A stretch of DNA of 64,000 nt from Limnobacter alexandrii (GTDB lineage: Bacteria; Pseudomonadota; Gammaproteobacteria; Burkholderiales; Burkholderiaceae_B), in contig NZ_SWKN01000009.1 of NCBI RefSeq assembly GCF_005871185.1, positions 62,001 to 126,000 of the forward strand, written 5' to 3'. This document shows positions 46,592-57,157 of the stretch, one piece after another. The stretch's first letter is position 1. Every line of letters starts with the position of its first letter. Both the position numbers and the translations under genes were made by a program. The notes under the pieces were generated by a model. The model was not told the DNA's origin, ran no database searches, and worked only from the letters and a program-made list of their open reading frames with translations.

Positions 46592-47863
46592 ATGAACCAG
46601 TCACCTGATAGAAGCCCCCCAAAAAATACGGAAACTACTGAGAATTTGTCTGCTTCCGTTCGGCACGCCCTTGAAGTGACCAAGCGCGCCTGTGAAGAAC
46701 TGTTGATTGAATCCGAATGGATTCAAAAACTGGTTCAGAGCGAAAAAACAGGCAAACCCCTGCGCATCAAACTGGGACTGGACCCCACAGCACCCGACAT
46801 TCATTTGGGCCACACAGTGGTACTCAACAAGCTTCGTCAATTGCAAGATTTAGGCCATCAGATCATCTTTCTGATTGGTGACTTCACATCCATGATTGGC
46901 GATCCGTCTGGCCGCAACAGCACCCGCCCACCGTTGACCAAGGAACAGGTTCTGGACAACGCCAAAACCTACCACGAGCAGGCTGTTAAAATTCTGGATC
47001 CCCAACGCACAGCAATTGAGTTCAACAGCAAGTGGCTGATGCCCCTGGGCGCAGACGGCATGATCCGCCTGGCCAGCAGCTACACCGTGGCCCGCATGCT
47101 GGAGCGGGACGATTTCACCAAACGTTATCAATCGGGCACGCCGATTGCCGTGCACGAATTTTTGTATCCTCTTTTGCAGGGCTATGACTCGGTTGCACTG
47201 GAAAGCGATTTGGAGCTGGGCGGTACCGACCAGAAATTCAACTTGCTCATGGGCCGCGAACTACAAAAACAAAACGGCCAAAGCGCCCAGTGTATTTTGA
47301 CCATGCCACTGTTGGTAGGCACCGATGGCGTGGACAAAATGTCAAAGTCCAAAAACAACTACATCGGTGTGACCGAGACGCCGTCCAATATGTTTGGCAA
47401 GGTGATGTCAATTTCCGACGAATTGATGTGGAACTGGTACACCCTCCTCAGTTTCAAATCCCTGGCCGACATTGAGGCCTTGAAACAGGCCTGTGCCAAT
47501 GGTGAGAACCCGCGCAACGCCAAGGTGGCTCTTGCTCAGGAATTGGTGGCTCGTTTTCACAACCAGCAGGCTGCAGTGGATGCACTTTCAGAATTTGAAG
47601 CACGCTTCAAGCAAGGGGTGCTGCCCGAGGACATGCCCGAGGTAAACCTGAATATGCCAGAAGGTGAGACGGATGCGGGTTTGGCTTGGGTACTGAAGGC
47701 AGCCAGCCTGTGTGAAAGCAGCAGCGATGCCAACCGCAACATTCAACAAGGCGGCGTCAAAATTGATGGCGAAAAGGTCTCGGACAAGGCCACTCGACTG
47801 CTTACTGGCAGCTATGTCATTCAAGTGGGCAAACGCCGCTTCGCCAAGGTGCACCTGAATTGA
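46592..47863 (+). CDS. tyrS: Tyrosyl-tRNA synthetase
   Basis: Class I synthetase of 423 residues. HIGH motif appears as HLGHTVVL (about 74-81), the KMSKS loop as [12 protein letters not shown] (about 249-260), and an S4-like RNA-binding domain ends the protein ([14 protein letters not shown]). I choose ATG 46592 because upstream sequence overlaps the divergent peptidase gene and shows no family similarity. The following gene begins at or over the stop codon. Confidence 0.95.
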   Translation: MNQSPDRSPPKNTETTENLSASVRHALEVTKRACEELLIESEWIQKLVQSEKTGKPLRIKLGLDPTAPDIHLGHTVVLNKLRQLQDLGHQIIFLIGDFTSMIGDPSGRNSTRPPLTKEQVLDNAKTYHEQAVKILDPQRTAIEFNSKWLMPLGADGMIRLASSYTVARMLERDDFTKRYQSGTPIAVHEFLYPLLQGYDSVALESDLELGGTDQKFNLLMGRELQKQNGQSAQCILTMPLLVGTDGVDKMSKSKNNYIGVTETPSNMFGKVMSISDELMWNWYTLLSFKSLADIEALKQACANGENPRNAKVALAQELVARFHNQQAAVDALSEFEARFKQGVLPEDMPEVNLNMPEGETDAGLAWVLKAASLCESSSDANRNIQQGGVKIDGEKVSDKATRLLTGSYVIQVGKRRFAKVHLN

Positions 47864-48588
47864 GCAGCCAAGCCATTGATTTTGGTGCAATTGTCCGCAA
47901 AAAACCGACAGGTACGCGCTTCATTCTGGTGCGCCATGGCGAAACCGACTGGAACAAGGAAAAGCGATTTCAGGGTCATACCGACATTGCCCTGAATGCG
48001 CATGGCCTGTTACAGGCACAATTGCTTGGTAAGCACTTTGGCTCGCTAAAGGCGCAGGGGATTGAACTTTACACGCACTGCGTCAGCAGCGATCTGAGCC
48101 GGGCTTACTCTACAGCCACTATCATTCATGGGTCGAAAACACCTGCGATCGAGTTGAATGCGGGTCTACGCGAGCGTCACTACGGCCATTTGTCTGGCCT
48201 GACGGGTGATGAAATGCAGGCAAAAAGCCCACAAGAATTCGACAGTCTGAAAAACCGCGAGCCCGACGCCCCATTACAAGGCGGGGAAAGTCTGAACCAG
48301 TTTTACACCAGGGTTGTGTCCGCCTTCGAGCAAATCAGGCAACACGCTAGCCCCGGCGACACCATTTTGCTGGTGGCCCATGGCGGTGTACTCGATTGTA
48401 TTTACCGCCACTGTACAGGTGAGCCCATCGAGAAGCAGCGCGAGTGGCAGTTGCCCAACTGCGCACTCAATGTGGTGGAGATTGACCCGGGTGGCCAAAA
48501 ACAGGTGCGTTTGTGGGCCTGGGTGGAACATTTGAACAACGACGAACCGGGCCAAAACATGGACGAAGTCGATGGTCGAATCGCTTGA
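47860..48588 (+). CDS. Histidine phosphatase family protein (GpmB/phosphoglycerate-mutase-like)
   Basis: 242 residues with the phospho-histidine motif [11 protein letters not shown] (about 25-35), [11 protein letters not shown], the catalytic Glu in [11 protein letters not shown] and the second His in [11 protein letters not shown] (about 168-178). Broad-specificity phosphatases and cofactor-dependent mutases share these features, so the substrate is open. The start is a TTG at 47860 overlapping the tyrS stop, with no better codon before the conserved strand. Confidence 0.88.
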   Translation: MSSQAIDFGAIVRKKPTGTRFILVRHGETDWNKEKRFQGHTDIALNAHGLLQAQLLGKHFGSLKAQGIELYTHCVSSDLSRAYSTATIIHGSKTPAIELNAGLRERHYGHLSGLTGDEMQAKSPQEFDSLKNREPDAPLQGGESLNQFYTRVVSAFEQIRQHASPGDTILLVAHGGVLDCIYRHCTGEPIEKQREWQLPNCALNVVEIDPGGQKQVRLWAWVEHLNNDEPGQNMDEVDGRIA

Positions 48589-48641
48589 AATCATTTAGAA
48601 TGTTGGGCTTGTCTTGAACCCTCTCGTCTTCGGAAATTGTT

Positions 48642-49886
<1,245 letters not shown>

Positions 49887-49904
49887 GCAAAGGGCAGCGG
49901 CGTT

Positions 49905-50417
49905 ATGAAATGCCCTTTTTGTGGCAACGCCGACACCCAGGTAGTCGACTCGCGTACGTCTGAAGAAGGCGACGCGATTCGTCGCCGCCGCCAGTGCAGC
50001 GGTTGCGGCAAACGCTTCACCACTTACGAGCGGGCCGAACTGTTTCTGCCCGCCATCGTTAAAAAAGACGGTTCACGCGTCGAATTTTCCCGAGACAAAC
50101 TTCGTGGCAGTTTAATGCTCGCTTTGCGCAAGCGCCCTGTTCGTGCAGAGGCCATCGACGAGGCCATTTCAAGCATTGAAGAAAAATTGCTGGTCAGCGC
50201 CGCACGCGAAGTGGACACCAAGTTTTTGGGTGAGTTGGTGATGCAACAACTCAAGCAACTGGACACAGTGGCCTACATTCGGTTTGCGTCGGTTTACAAA
50301 AGCTTTGAAGACCTGCAAAGTTTCTCTGAAGAAATTGCACACTTGACCGCCCCAGCGGAAAACAACGCAAATTCCAGCAAACCCAAAACTCGAAACACCG
50401 CCAAAAAAGGCGTTTAA
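49905..50417 (+). CDS. nrdR: Transcriptional repressor NrdR
   Basis: Repressor of ribonucleotide reductase genes that senses ATP/dATP. 170 residues with the zinc ribbon MKCPFCGN...[12 protein letters not shown] and the ATP-cone ([20 protein letters not shown], about 50-69). A short Ser/Lys-rich tail follows position 150. In a glyA-nrdR-ribD-ribE run. Confidence 0.96.
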   Translation: MKCPFCGNADTQVVDSRTSEEGDAIRRRRQCSGCGKRFTTYERAELFLPAIVKKDGSRVEFSRDKLRGSLMLALRKRPVRAEAIDEAISSIEEKLLVSAAREVDTKFLGELVMQQLKQLDTVAYIRFASVYKSFEDLQSFSEEIAHLTAPAENNANSSKPKTRNTAKKGV

Positions 50418-50442
50418 AAGCAACTGAGAAGTCACTGAGGCC

Positions 50443-51576
50443 ATGGCGACCACCCACCCTGCCGACGAACACTGGATGCAGCATGCGCTGAACCTGGCCT
50501 GGAAGGGGCAGTACAGCACCACGCCCAATCCGCGGGTCGGCTGCGTTTTTGTGCGTGACGGGGTTGCAATTGCTGAGGGCTTTCACGCCAAAGCCGGCGA
50601 AGGCCACGCAGAAGTACAAGCGATTGCCGACGCCAAGGCACGAGGTATTTCCCTTGCTGGCAGCACCGCCTATGTCACCCTTGAACCGTGTGCCCACCAT
50701 GGCCGCACCGGCCCCTGTGCAGAAGCACTGGTGACCACTGGCGTTCATCGAGTGGTGGTTGCGGTTCTCGACCCCAACCCGCTGGTGGCAGGCAAGGGCA
50801 TGGCAATATTGCGAGCGGCTGGTATTGAAACCAACGATGGCGTTTTGATTGAAGAAGCACGCTGGATCAACCGTGGTTTCTTCAGCCGAATGGAGCGCAA
50901 GCGCCCCTGGGTGCGCCTGAAGGTGGCCAGTAGTGCAGACGGTGTAAGTGCCTTGAACAACGGTGTTAGCCAGTGGATTACCGGCGAGGAAGCCCGGCTG
51001 GACGGGCACCACCTGCGCGCCCAGGCCTGTGCCGTGCTCAGCGGCATTGGCACAGTGAAAGCGGACAACCCACAATTGAATGTGCGCGGTATTGACACTG
51101 AGCGCCAACCCTTGAAAGTGGTGGTGGACAGCAAGCTGGAAATTTCGCCAGATGCACGCCTGTTACAAACCGGCCGCGTACTGCTTGCACACACCGAGCC
51201 ACAAACGCCAAACTGGCTGATCACACACCCCAATGCTGCGAACATTGAGGCCTTGAACGTGGCGCCAGTGGCGGCAGGTTTGCATGCAGGCAAAGTAAAA
51301 ACAGATTTACTGCGTCTGTTGCAGGAACTGGCACAACGGGGCATTAATGAATTGCACCTTGAGGCAGGGTATGGGCTCAACGGTTCATTCCTGCAAGCCG
51401 GGTTGGTCGATGAAATTGTACAGTACATCGCACCGCGTTTTTTGGGACCGGGCCAAGGCCTCTTTCGCCTACCCGAACTTGACGCCCTTCCAGCCTATGT
51501 GGAATGGACAATCCATTCATTTGAACAAAAAGGACAAGACCTGCGAGTTACGTGGGTTCGAACCAAGCAGGAGTAG
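50443..51576 (+). CDS. ribD: Bifunctional diaminohydroxyphosphoribosylaminopyrimidine deaminase / 5-amino-6-(5-phosphoribosylamino)uracil reductase
   Basis: Second and third steps of riboflavin synthesis. 377 residues: zinc deaminase domain with GEGHAEVQAI (His-Ala-Glu, about 49-52) and LEPCAHHGRTGPC (about 83-95), and a C-terminal dihydrofolate-reductase-like domain (RPWVRLKVASSADG to FLGPGQGLF). The next gene, riboflavin synthase, starts nine bases past its stop at 51576, and a GGAG at 51571-51574 in the end of ribD serves it. Confidence 0.96.
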   Translation: MATTHPADEHWMQHALNLAWKGQYSTTPNPRVGCVFVRDGVAIAEGFHAKAGEGHAEVQAIADAKARGISLAGSTAYVTLEPCAHHGRTGPCAEALVTTGVHRVVVAVLDPNPLVAGKGMAILRAAGIETNDGVLIEEARWINRGFFSRMERKRPWVRLKVASSADGVSALNNGVSQWITGEEARLDGHHLRAQACAVLSGIGTVKADNPQLNVRGIDTERQPLKVVVDSKLEISPDARLLQTGRVLLAHTEPQTPNWLITHPNAANIEALNVAPVAAGLHAGKVKTDLLRLLQELAQRGINELHLEAGYGLNGSFLQAGLVDEIVQYIAPRFLGPGQGLFRLPELDALPAYVEWTIHSFEQKGQDLRVTWVRTKQE

Positions 51577-51584
51577 TAGCAAAC

Positions 51585-52214
51585 ATGTTCACTGGAATTA
51601 TTGAATCAATTGGTCAAATCAAAACTGTAGAACCGCTTCAAAACTCTGCTTACGCTGGGGTTCGATTGGCCGTGCATGCGCCCTCACTTGATTTTTCAGA
51701 TGTGAAACTGGGCGACAGCATTGCCATTCAAGGCGCTTGCATGACCGTGGTGGCCATGGAGGCGCAAACCTTTCACGTCGATGTGTCACAGGAAAGTTTG
51801 TCAAAAACCGTGGGCCTAAGCACGTCAGGTGAAGTGAATCTGGAGAAGGCCATGCGTTTGTCAGATCGCGTGGGTGGGCATTTGGTGAGCGGCCATGTGG
51901 ATGGCTTGGGCAGCGTGGTGGATTTTTCACCCGTGGGTGAAAGCTGGCACTTGCAAATTCGTGCGCCGAAAACTTTGGCTCCTTTCTTTGCCTACAAAGG
52001 CTCGGTTACCGTGAATGGCGTCAGCCTGACCGTGAACCAGGTGGACGATCATGCAAGCGGCGAATGCGATATTCACATCAACCTGATTCCGCACACCGTT
52101 CAAATGACCACTTTGAAACATTTGAACGCAGGCAGCCCGGTTAACTTGGAGATTGACCAGATCGCCAGGTACTGCGAGCGAATTGTGAAGACCATGAATT
52201 TGAATCAGGGCTGA
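51585..52214 (+). CDS. ribE: Riboflavin synthase alpha chain
   Basis: Joins two lumazine molecules to make riboflavin. 209 residues from ATG 51585, chosen because the family begins MFTGIIE. Two lumazine-binding repeats are seen: the first with IAIQGACMTVV and VGGHLVSGHVDG, the second with GSVTVNGVSLTV and IPHTVQMTTL. Called ribC in some species. It overlaps the convergent DUF3047 gene by ten bases. Confidence 0.95.
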   Translation: MFTGIIESIGQIKTVEPLQNSAYAGVRLAVHAPSLDFSDVKLGDSIAIQGACMTVVAMEAQTFHVDVSQESLSKTVGLSTSGEVNLEKAMRLSDRVGGHLVSGHVDGLGSVVDFSPVGESWHLQIRAPKTLAPFFAYKGSVTVNGVSLTVNQVDDHASGECDIHINLIPHTVQMTTLKHLNAGSPVNLEIDQIARYCERIVKTMNLNQG

Positions 52215-52957
52215 GCTTGCACACGACCAAACAAGGCCTTGGCCTTCGATTTGGTGTTGTCTGAATCAGCCCCCAGCGCGATGCCAGTGAACATCACAGG
52301 GCCCTCTGGCAATTCCTTGCCAAAGGCTTTGCGCGCATCGGCCTGCAAATCCCTGTTCTCCGAAATCAATTCCGTGCCGCTAGCTGAATCACGAACCACA
52401 ATATTTCTCACACGGTCGGTGTAAGGGTTGTCAAATACTTGGCCCACCTTTTCGCCGGGCGTTCCCCACACATAGCACAAGGTTGCTGCTGGCAGGCGTT
52501 CACCAGAAAGCGTACGCGCAGCTGCCAAGGCCAAGCGTGTACCGAGGCCAAGCTTGCCTTCATCAATCTGAATGAATGCACAAAGCTTCGCCCCTGCATC
52601 GTCACCCGCCTTGGTTTGCAAATTGGCTTTGGTGGGCTGAGTCAACACCTGCCAATCCCAGGTCAAAGTAGTCAGCGCCAAAGGCTTTGCGAACGGATGC
52701 ACCAGCGTACCGTAAGCCATCTCAGCCTCGGCCTGCAACACAGTTTGATTGCCTTGCCTCAACAGCTTGAATTGCGTGTGTGCTGCAATATCCGGGTGAT
52801 ACTGCGCCTTCCACGGCACAGGAAGTCCGGCTGCGGGATCTGAAGGCCAGGGTGCCAATACTTGAGCCCCTTGAGCCAGAACGCCGCTTGAAATACCAGT
52901 AATGGCAAACAGCAAAGCCACTTTAAAAGCGCCAGCCTTCAACACAAAAGTGCGCAT
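52205..52957 (-). CDS. DUF3047-domain secreted protein
   Basis: About 250 residues. The signal peptide (MRTFVLKAGAFKVALLFAIT, cleavage near VLAQG, about 27-30) indicates export. The rest matches the DUF3047 pattern: TLTWDWQV (about 91-98), DDAGAKLCAFIQID, LCYVWG, VRNIVVRD, and a final GIALGADSDNTKSKA. Function unknown. ATG 52957 is preferred to ATG 52978 because AAGGGG lies six to seven bases upstream. Last in the minus-strand run after the transferase fusion gene. Confidence 0.8.
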   Translation of the reverse strand: MRTFVLKAGAFKVALLFAITGISSGVLAQGAQVLAPWPSDPAAGLPVPWKAQYHPDIAAHTQFKLLRQGNQTVLQAEAEMAYGTLVHPFAKPLALTTLTWDWQVLTQPTKANLQTKAGDDAGAKLCAFIQIDEGKLGLGTRLALAAARTLSGERLPAATLCYVWGTPGEKVGQVFDNPYTDRVRNIVVRDSASGTELISENRDLQADARKAFGKELPEGPVMFTGIALGADSDNTKSKAKALFGRVQAQP

Positions 52958-52982
52958 ACAAAACCCCTTGGTTCTCATTTGT

Positions 52983-54335
52983 TCAGTCAGCCATTGCATA
53001 ACGCAAGGGCCAATCAGCAGGCACACAACCCGACCGAATCGCCAGCTCAAGATCATCAGGCTCATCAATGTCCAATTGCGGCGGCAACCACACAGCCTGC
53101 AAGCCACGCTGTTGCAAAGCATCCCGGGTTTGCTCGGCCACCGCGGCTGTACCCCATTGTATTGCACTGGAAAATATCTCTGGCACAAGGCGATTGCAGG
53201 CCACGGCCACATAACCGCCATCGTGTGCAGGCACAAAGGCCAATCCGCCCTGTCTTGCGGCCACTTGTAATTCATGCAAATCAGCAACAGAAAACCCAAC
53301 CGCATCAGGCCCAAGAAGCACCACCAGTTCACTGTCAATCAGGTGGGCTTCAACCGCGGTTTGCATTCGCACGCCCAAGTGCCCCTCTGGTTGAATGTGG
53401 CGCTGAATGGCCCGACCGTCCAGCAACCTGGTCCATTGCTCGGTACTACCACCATCGGTCCAAAGCACAACATTCACACCCTGTAATTTGTCCAAAGTAC
53501 TTAACAGCAAATAACGTGCAAACGCAGCACATTGCTCGGCCCCCAGCACGGGCATCAACCTTGTTTTTACCCGCCCGGCCTCTGGATACTTGGCAAACAC
53601 CGCGACAGTCACAGGCAGTTTGTGTCGGGTGTCTGCATAAAGCCTCGCCAACTCGTCGGCAGACACTCCCCGCCAATACAAAAAACGAAAGCGCCACATC
53701 AATACAATGGTTGCCCAAGCGCCGTTGACATCCCATCGACGCCCCGATGTAGTCACTGGGGAAGCAACAGCCACAAATTCTCTTGGCGCAGCCTGCTTTA
53801 AACGTCTGCACAGCTCGATGTCTTCCATCAAGGGCTGGTTTGGAAACCCGCCTACCCGCTTGAACAGGGAGCAGCTGACAAACAAAGCCTGGTCACCTGT
53901 ACCAATTTTAGTCAGCCTTGAGCGATGATTCATGAACCAGGCCACCACAGGAAGCCATGCACTTTTACCCTCAATCTGCACATTGAACCGGCCCCAAAGG
54001 CACGCCTTCAAGCTGGATAAAAAAGCCTGCCAAGCCAGCGGGGTCAACACCGTGTCTGCATGCAAAAAAAGAAATACATCCCCTCGGGCTTTCTCGGCAC
54101 CGGCATTCATTTGTTGTGCCCGCCCCTTGCCACATTGAAGCGCGTTCACTTGGGAATGTTTGGCCAAAGTTTGCAATACAGGCCAACTGTGGTCAGTCGA
54201 ACCGCCGTCGACCAGCAACAACTCGTCACCTTGCCTGAGCAACTGAACAAGTGCCTGAACCCGAACCAACAAAGAATTGTCGCCTTGCGCCGGCACTTCG
54301 TTGTACACCGGCATGACGATGGAGACGGTGGGCAT
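52983..54335 (-). CDS. Fusion of two rSAM-associated (arsenosugar-type) transferases: GT2 domain plus DUF2064 domain
   Basis: 450 residues made of two proteins that are usually encoded by neighbouring genes. Residues 1-225 are a GT2 glycosyltransferase of the TIGR04283 type (VSIVMPVYNE, LLVDGGSTDHSW, RAQQMNAGAEKARGDVFLFLHADT, GGFPNQPLMEDIELCRRL). Residues about 243-450 are the TIGR04282/DUF2064 type (VAVFAKYPEAGRVKTRL, then LGPDAVGFS, and HDGGYVAVAC). The usual DUF2064 motif near GxDxP is altered to GPDAVG. Such proteins occur with arsenosugar or selenium-linked radical SAM genes, none of which is seen here. Lies 14 bases after mgtE. Confidence 0.85.
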   Translation of the reverse strand: MPTVSIVMPVYNEVPAQGDNSLLVRVQALVQLLRQGDELLLVDGGSTDHSWPVLQTLAKHSQVNALQCGKGRAQQMNAGAEKARGDVFLFLHADTVLTPLAWQAFLSSLKACLWGRFNVQIEGKSAWLPVVAWFMNHRSRLTKIGTGDQALFVSCSLFKRVGGFPNQPLMEDIELCRRLKQAAPREFVAVASPVTTSGRRWDVNGAWATIVLMWRFRFLYWRGVSADELARLYADTRHKLPVTVAVFAKYPEAGRVKTRLMPVLGAEQCAAFARYLLLSTLDKLQGVNVVLWTDGGSTEQWTRLLDGRAIQRHIQPEGHLGVRMQTAVEAHLIDSELVVLLGPDAVGFSVADLHELQVAARQGGLAFVPAHDGGYVAVACNRLVPEIFSSAIQWGTAAVAEQTRDALQQRGLQAVWLPPQLDIDEPDDLELAIRSGCVPADWPLRYAMAD

Positions 54336-54349
54336 GTGCTGCCGCCGCC

Positions 54350-55846
54350 TTAAAAGAACAGGGAGGCCAGCCCCAGGAAAATGAAGAAGCCCATGCTGTC
54401 AGTGGTAAAAGTGAGCAGCACTGAGGAGCCCATGGCGGGATCCCGACCCATTTTCTCAAGCCCCAGCGGAACCATGACCCCAATAAGCGAGCCCACCAAC
54501 AGGTTGAGCATCACCGCCAGGGTCATCAACAAGCCCAGCATGACTGCATTGGGCGATCCAAAATAAAGCCCCCAAGCCGCAAGGCCTGCCACACTACCCC
54601 ACACCAACCCATTCAAACCAGCAATGGCCAGTTCTTTTTTCAGCAACACCTTGAAGTTCGCCGCAGTCACCTGCCCCAGGGCCAGGGAGCGGATCATCAG
54701 GGTCATGGTTTGATTACCAGAGTTGCCAGCAATGCCGGCAACAATTGGCATGAGTGTGGCCAAGGCAACCACTTTGGCAATCGTGCCCTCAAAGGTGTCA
54801 ATCACCCGACTCGCAAAAAATGCAGTGCACAGGTTCAAACCCAGCCACAACCAACGGTTTTTAGCTGACTCCCACACCGAAGCAAACAAGTCTTCTTCTT
54901 CACGCAAACCCGCGCTGGAAAGTAGGTCCGCCTCGCTTTCTTCGCGAATTACATCCACCACTTCATTCACGGTAAGGCGACCAATCAGCTTGCCAGACGG
55001 ATCGAGAACCGGGGCAGACACCAGGTCATAACGCTCGAACGCTTGCGCAGCCTCGTAGGCATCATCCAGTGCCGACAACATCAACACCTCGCGGCTCATC
55101 ACCTCGCTCACCAGTGTCTCTGGTTCATTCACCAGCAGGCGGTCCAGGGGCAAACTGCCCTTGAAATGATCCACACGATCCACCACAAACACCTGGTCTG
55201 TTTGATCAGGCAATTCATCAAATCTGCGCAGGTAACGCAGCACCACTTCAAGCGTCACATCGTCGCGAATGGTCACCATGTCGAAGTCCATGCGCGCACC
55301 CACGGTATCCTCCGGGTAGCTCATGGCAGCGCGCAGCTGCTCGCGCTCTTCAAGGCTCAAACTGCTGGCCAGCTTCTCCACCACATCGCGCGGCAGGTCT
55401 GGGGCCAATTCGGCAATTTCATCAGCGTCCAGCGATTCTGTGGCAGCAAACAATTCTTCGCTGTCCATGGACTTGATCAACGTTTCCCGAACTGCATCAC
55501 TCAACTCGAGAAGAATGTCACCGTCGCGGTCAGAACGAACCAAACCCCACACCAACATACGGTCTTCTTGCGGCAGGCTTTCAAGCACATAGGCCACATC
55601 GGCCGGGTGCAGCAGGTAAAGCTTGTTGCCAAGTTCGGTCAGGTGCTGGCGATGTACCAACTCTTCAACCAGGCTTTGACGCTCGGGATTGACTGTGGTT
55701 TGCTGGTTGTGAACAACGCTCTCGATGACTTTTTGTTTGCGCAACAAGGCCTGCACTTCGGCCAATGCCCGCTGTGCATCATCGAGATCATGAGGCAGCT
55801 CAACAGCTGGTTCTTGATCGTGATAATCGATGTTTTGTTCGCTCAA
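54350..55846 (-). CDS. mgtE: Magnesium transporter MgtE
   Basis: Magnesium channel of 498 residues. N-terminal MgtE_N helical domain (LYLLHPADVAYVLESLPQEDRM, ESLDADEIAELAPDLPRDVV), a CBS pair (about 185-315, VSEVMSREVLML, LIGRLTVNEVVDVI) that senses magnesium, and a five-helix membrane domain with PIVAGIAGNSGNQTMTLMIRSLALG (about 368-392) and GRDPAMGSSVLLTFTTDSMGFF, the selectivity-filter region. Confidence 0.95.
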   Translation of the reverse strand: MSEQNIDYHDQEPAVELPHDLDDAQRALAEVQALLRKQKVIESVVHNQQTTVNPERQSLVEELVHRQHLTELGNKLYLLHPADVAYVLESLPQEDRMLVWGLVRSDRDGDILLELSDAVRETLIKSMDSEELFAATESLDADEIAELAPDLPRDVVEKLASSLSLEEREQLRAAMSYPEDTVGARMDFDMVTIRDDVTLEVVLRYLRRFDELPDQTDQVFVVDRVDHFKGSLPLDRLLVNEPETLVSEVMSREVLMLSALDDAYEAAQAFERYDLVSAPVLDPSGKLIGRLTVNEVVDVIREESEADLLSSAGLREEEDLFASVWESAKNRWLWLGLNLCTAFFASRVIDTFEGTIAKVVALATLMPIVAGIAGNSGNQTMTLMIRSLALGQVTAANFKVLLKKELAIAGLNGLVWGSVAGLAAWGLYFGSPNAVMLGLLMTLAVMLNLLVGSLIGVMVPLGLEKMGRDPAMGSSVLLTFTTDSMGFFIFLGLASLFF

Positions 55847-55867
55847 ACCTATCGCCTTGAAAGCAGA

Positions 55868-57127
55868 TTACAAAAACTGAAAAGCCACCACGGCCACCAG
55901 CGTGGGCCCGAGTGCTGCCAACAACAGCTTGACAGGATTGATGGCGCCGTCGTTGAAATACTTTTGCAAAATGGCAAAACCGGCCGGGTTTGGCGCATTT
56001 GCAATTACAGTCAAACCACCGCCAGTCACAGCCCCTGCCACCAAAGCATACTTGAATTGGTCATCTACACCCTCCACAAGCGAGCCAAGGTAAGTCAGCG
56101 CGGCATTGTCAGTAATTGCAGTTAGGGCAGTGGCACCATAGTAGAGTGCCGTCGGACTCATGCCTTTCAAAGTGTCTTGCAACCACCAAGCCTGCATGCC
56201 GCCCAATACCACCAAACCTGCCAGGAAAAATGCAACCATCAGCCCCTCTTTCAAAATCAGGCGGTCTTGATAACGGCTGTAAGCGGATGTGTATCCAAGA
56301 AAGAAAAGAAACAAACCCATGAACATGGCCGCATGGTGGGCAAACACCACCACACCCACCAAGAACAGCAGGTGAGTTGCAATGACCCAGACTGGCATGT
56401 CTTCCTTGGGCCCATTTTCAGCAGGCTTTTTCATGGCAGTCAATTCTTTGGCAAACAGAAAGGTAAGCACTGTGGCATTCACAAACACGGCAATCGCCGC
56501 CTTCCAGCCAAACATGGTCAGCATGTACTGCATGTCAAAACCCCACTTGGCCGCCACCATCAACACAGGTGGTGCTGCAAACGGGGTCAAGGTACCACCA
56601 ATGGAAATATTCACAAACAACACACCGAGTGTGCCGTACATCAATTTGTTACTGATGCCCTGCGTGTAAAAGCGGTCGCGCAGCAGAAAGGCAGCCAGCG
56701 TCATGGCAGCTGGCTCGGTGATGAACGAGCCCAACAAAGGCACAATGGACAAGGTGGTAAAAAAGTAAGCCACCTGCCTGTCGATGGGAATGACCGAGGC
56801 CACCACCCGCACAATGCGGCCAGCCAGTACCAGGATTGGTTTGCTCGCGGCAATCACCATGATGGCAAACACAAACAAGGGTTCAGTGTAATTGCGCGTG
56901 TCTACATACTCAATGGCACCGGTTTGTCCAATGATGAAAAACATGAAGACCACCAGTACCATGGCCCAAAAACCAAATACAGCCTCGACTTCACCCAGCA
57001 AATGCCAAAGCCCTGCGTGGTTGGGCTGGGTGTGCGCAAGGCGCTCAAAGTATTTGGTGGAGAAAGTGTGAATGACGGCAATGGCGAAAAGAATGGCGCC
57101 AATCAGTTCAATCGTGGTCGGGTTCAT
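55868..57127 (-). CDS. Putative Na+/H+ antiporter (PF07399-like membrane protein)
   Basis: 419 residues with about eleven membrane helices. The conserved core is visible in PLLGSFITEPAAMTLAAFLLRDRF (about 136-159), NISIGGTLTPFAAPPVLMVA (about 173-192), and TALTAITDNAALTYLGSLVEG (about 343-363), the last with Asp in the middle of a helix. The family is annotated as sodium/proton antiporter by homology only. Sits 21 bases before mgtE, suggesting cation-homeostasis grouping. Confidence 0.8.
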   Translation of the reverse strand: MNPTTIELIGAILFAIAVIHTFSTKYFERLAHTQPNHAGLWHLLGEVEAVFGFWAMVLVVFMFFIIGQTGAIEYVDTRNYTEPLFVFAIMVIAASKPILVLAGRIVRVVASVIPIDRQVAYFFTTLSIVPLLGSFITEPAAMTLAAFLLRDRFYTQGISNKLMYGTLGVLFVNISIGGTLTPFAAPPVLMVAAKWGFDMQYMLTMFGWKAAIAVFVNATVLTFLFAKELTAMKKPAENGPKEDMPVWVIATHLLFLVGVVVFAHHAAMFMGLFLFFLGYTSAYSRYQDRLILKEGLMVAFFLAGLVVLGGMQAWWLQDTLKGMSPTALYYGATALTAITDNAALTYLGSLVEGVDDQFKYALVAGAVTGGGLTVIANAPNPAGFAILQKYFNDGAINPVKLLLAALGPTLVAVVAFQFL

Positions 57128-57157
57128 GTCACATCCCTTCTTGTTTATTGTTTGTTT

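Noticed and set aside
48589-48641. Riboswitch before glyA
   Set aside because: Only 53 bases lie between the phosphatase stop and the glyA start, with no room for a glycine or SAM-type aptamer and no paired elements seen.
52958-53338. N-terminal extension of the DUF3047 frame
   Set aside because: The frame is open upstream to 53338, but that part overlaps the transferase fusion gene; signal peptide and ribosome-binding site place the start at 52957.
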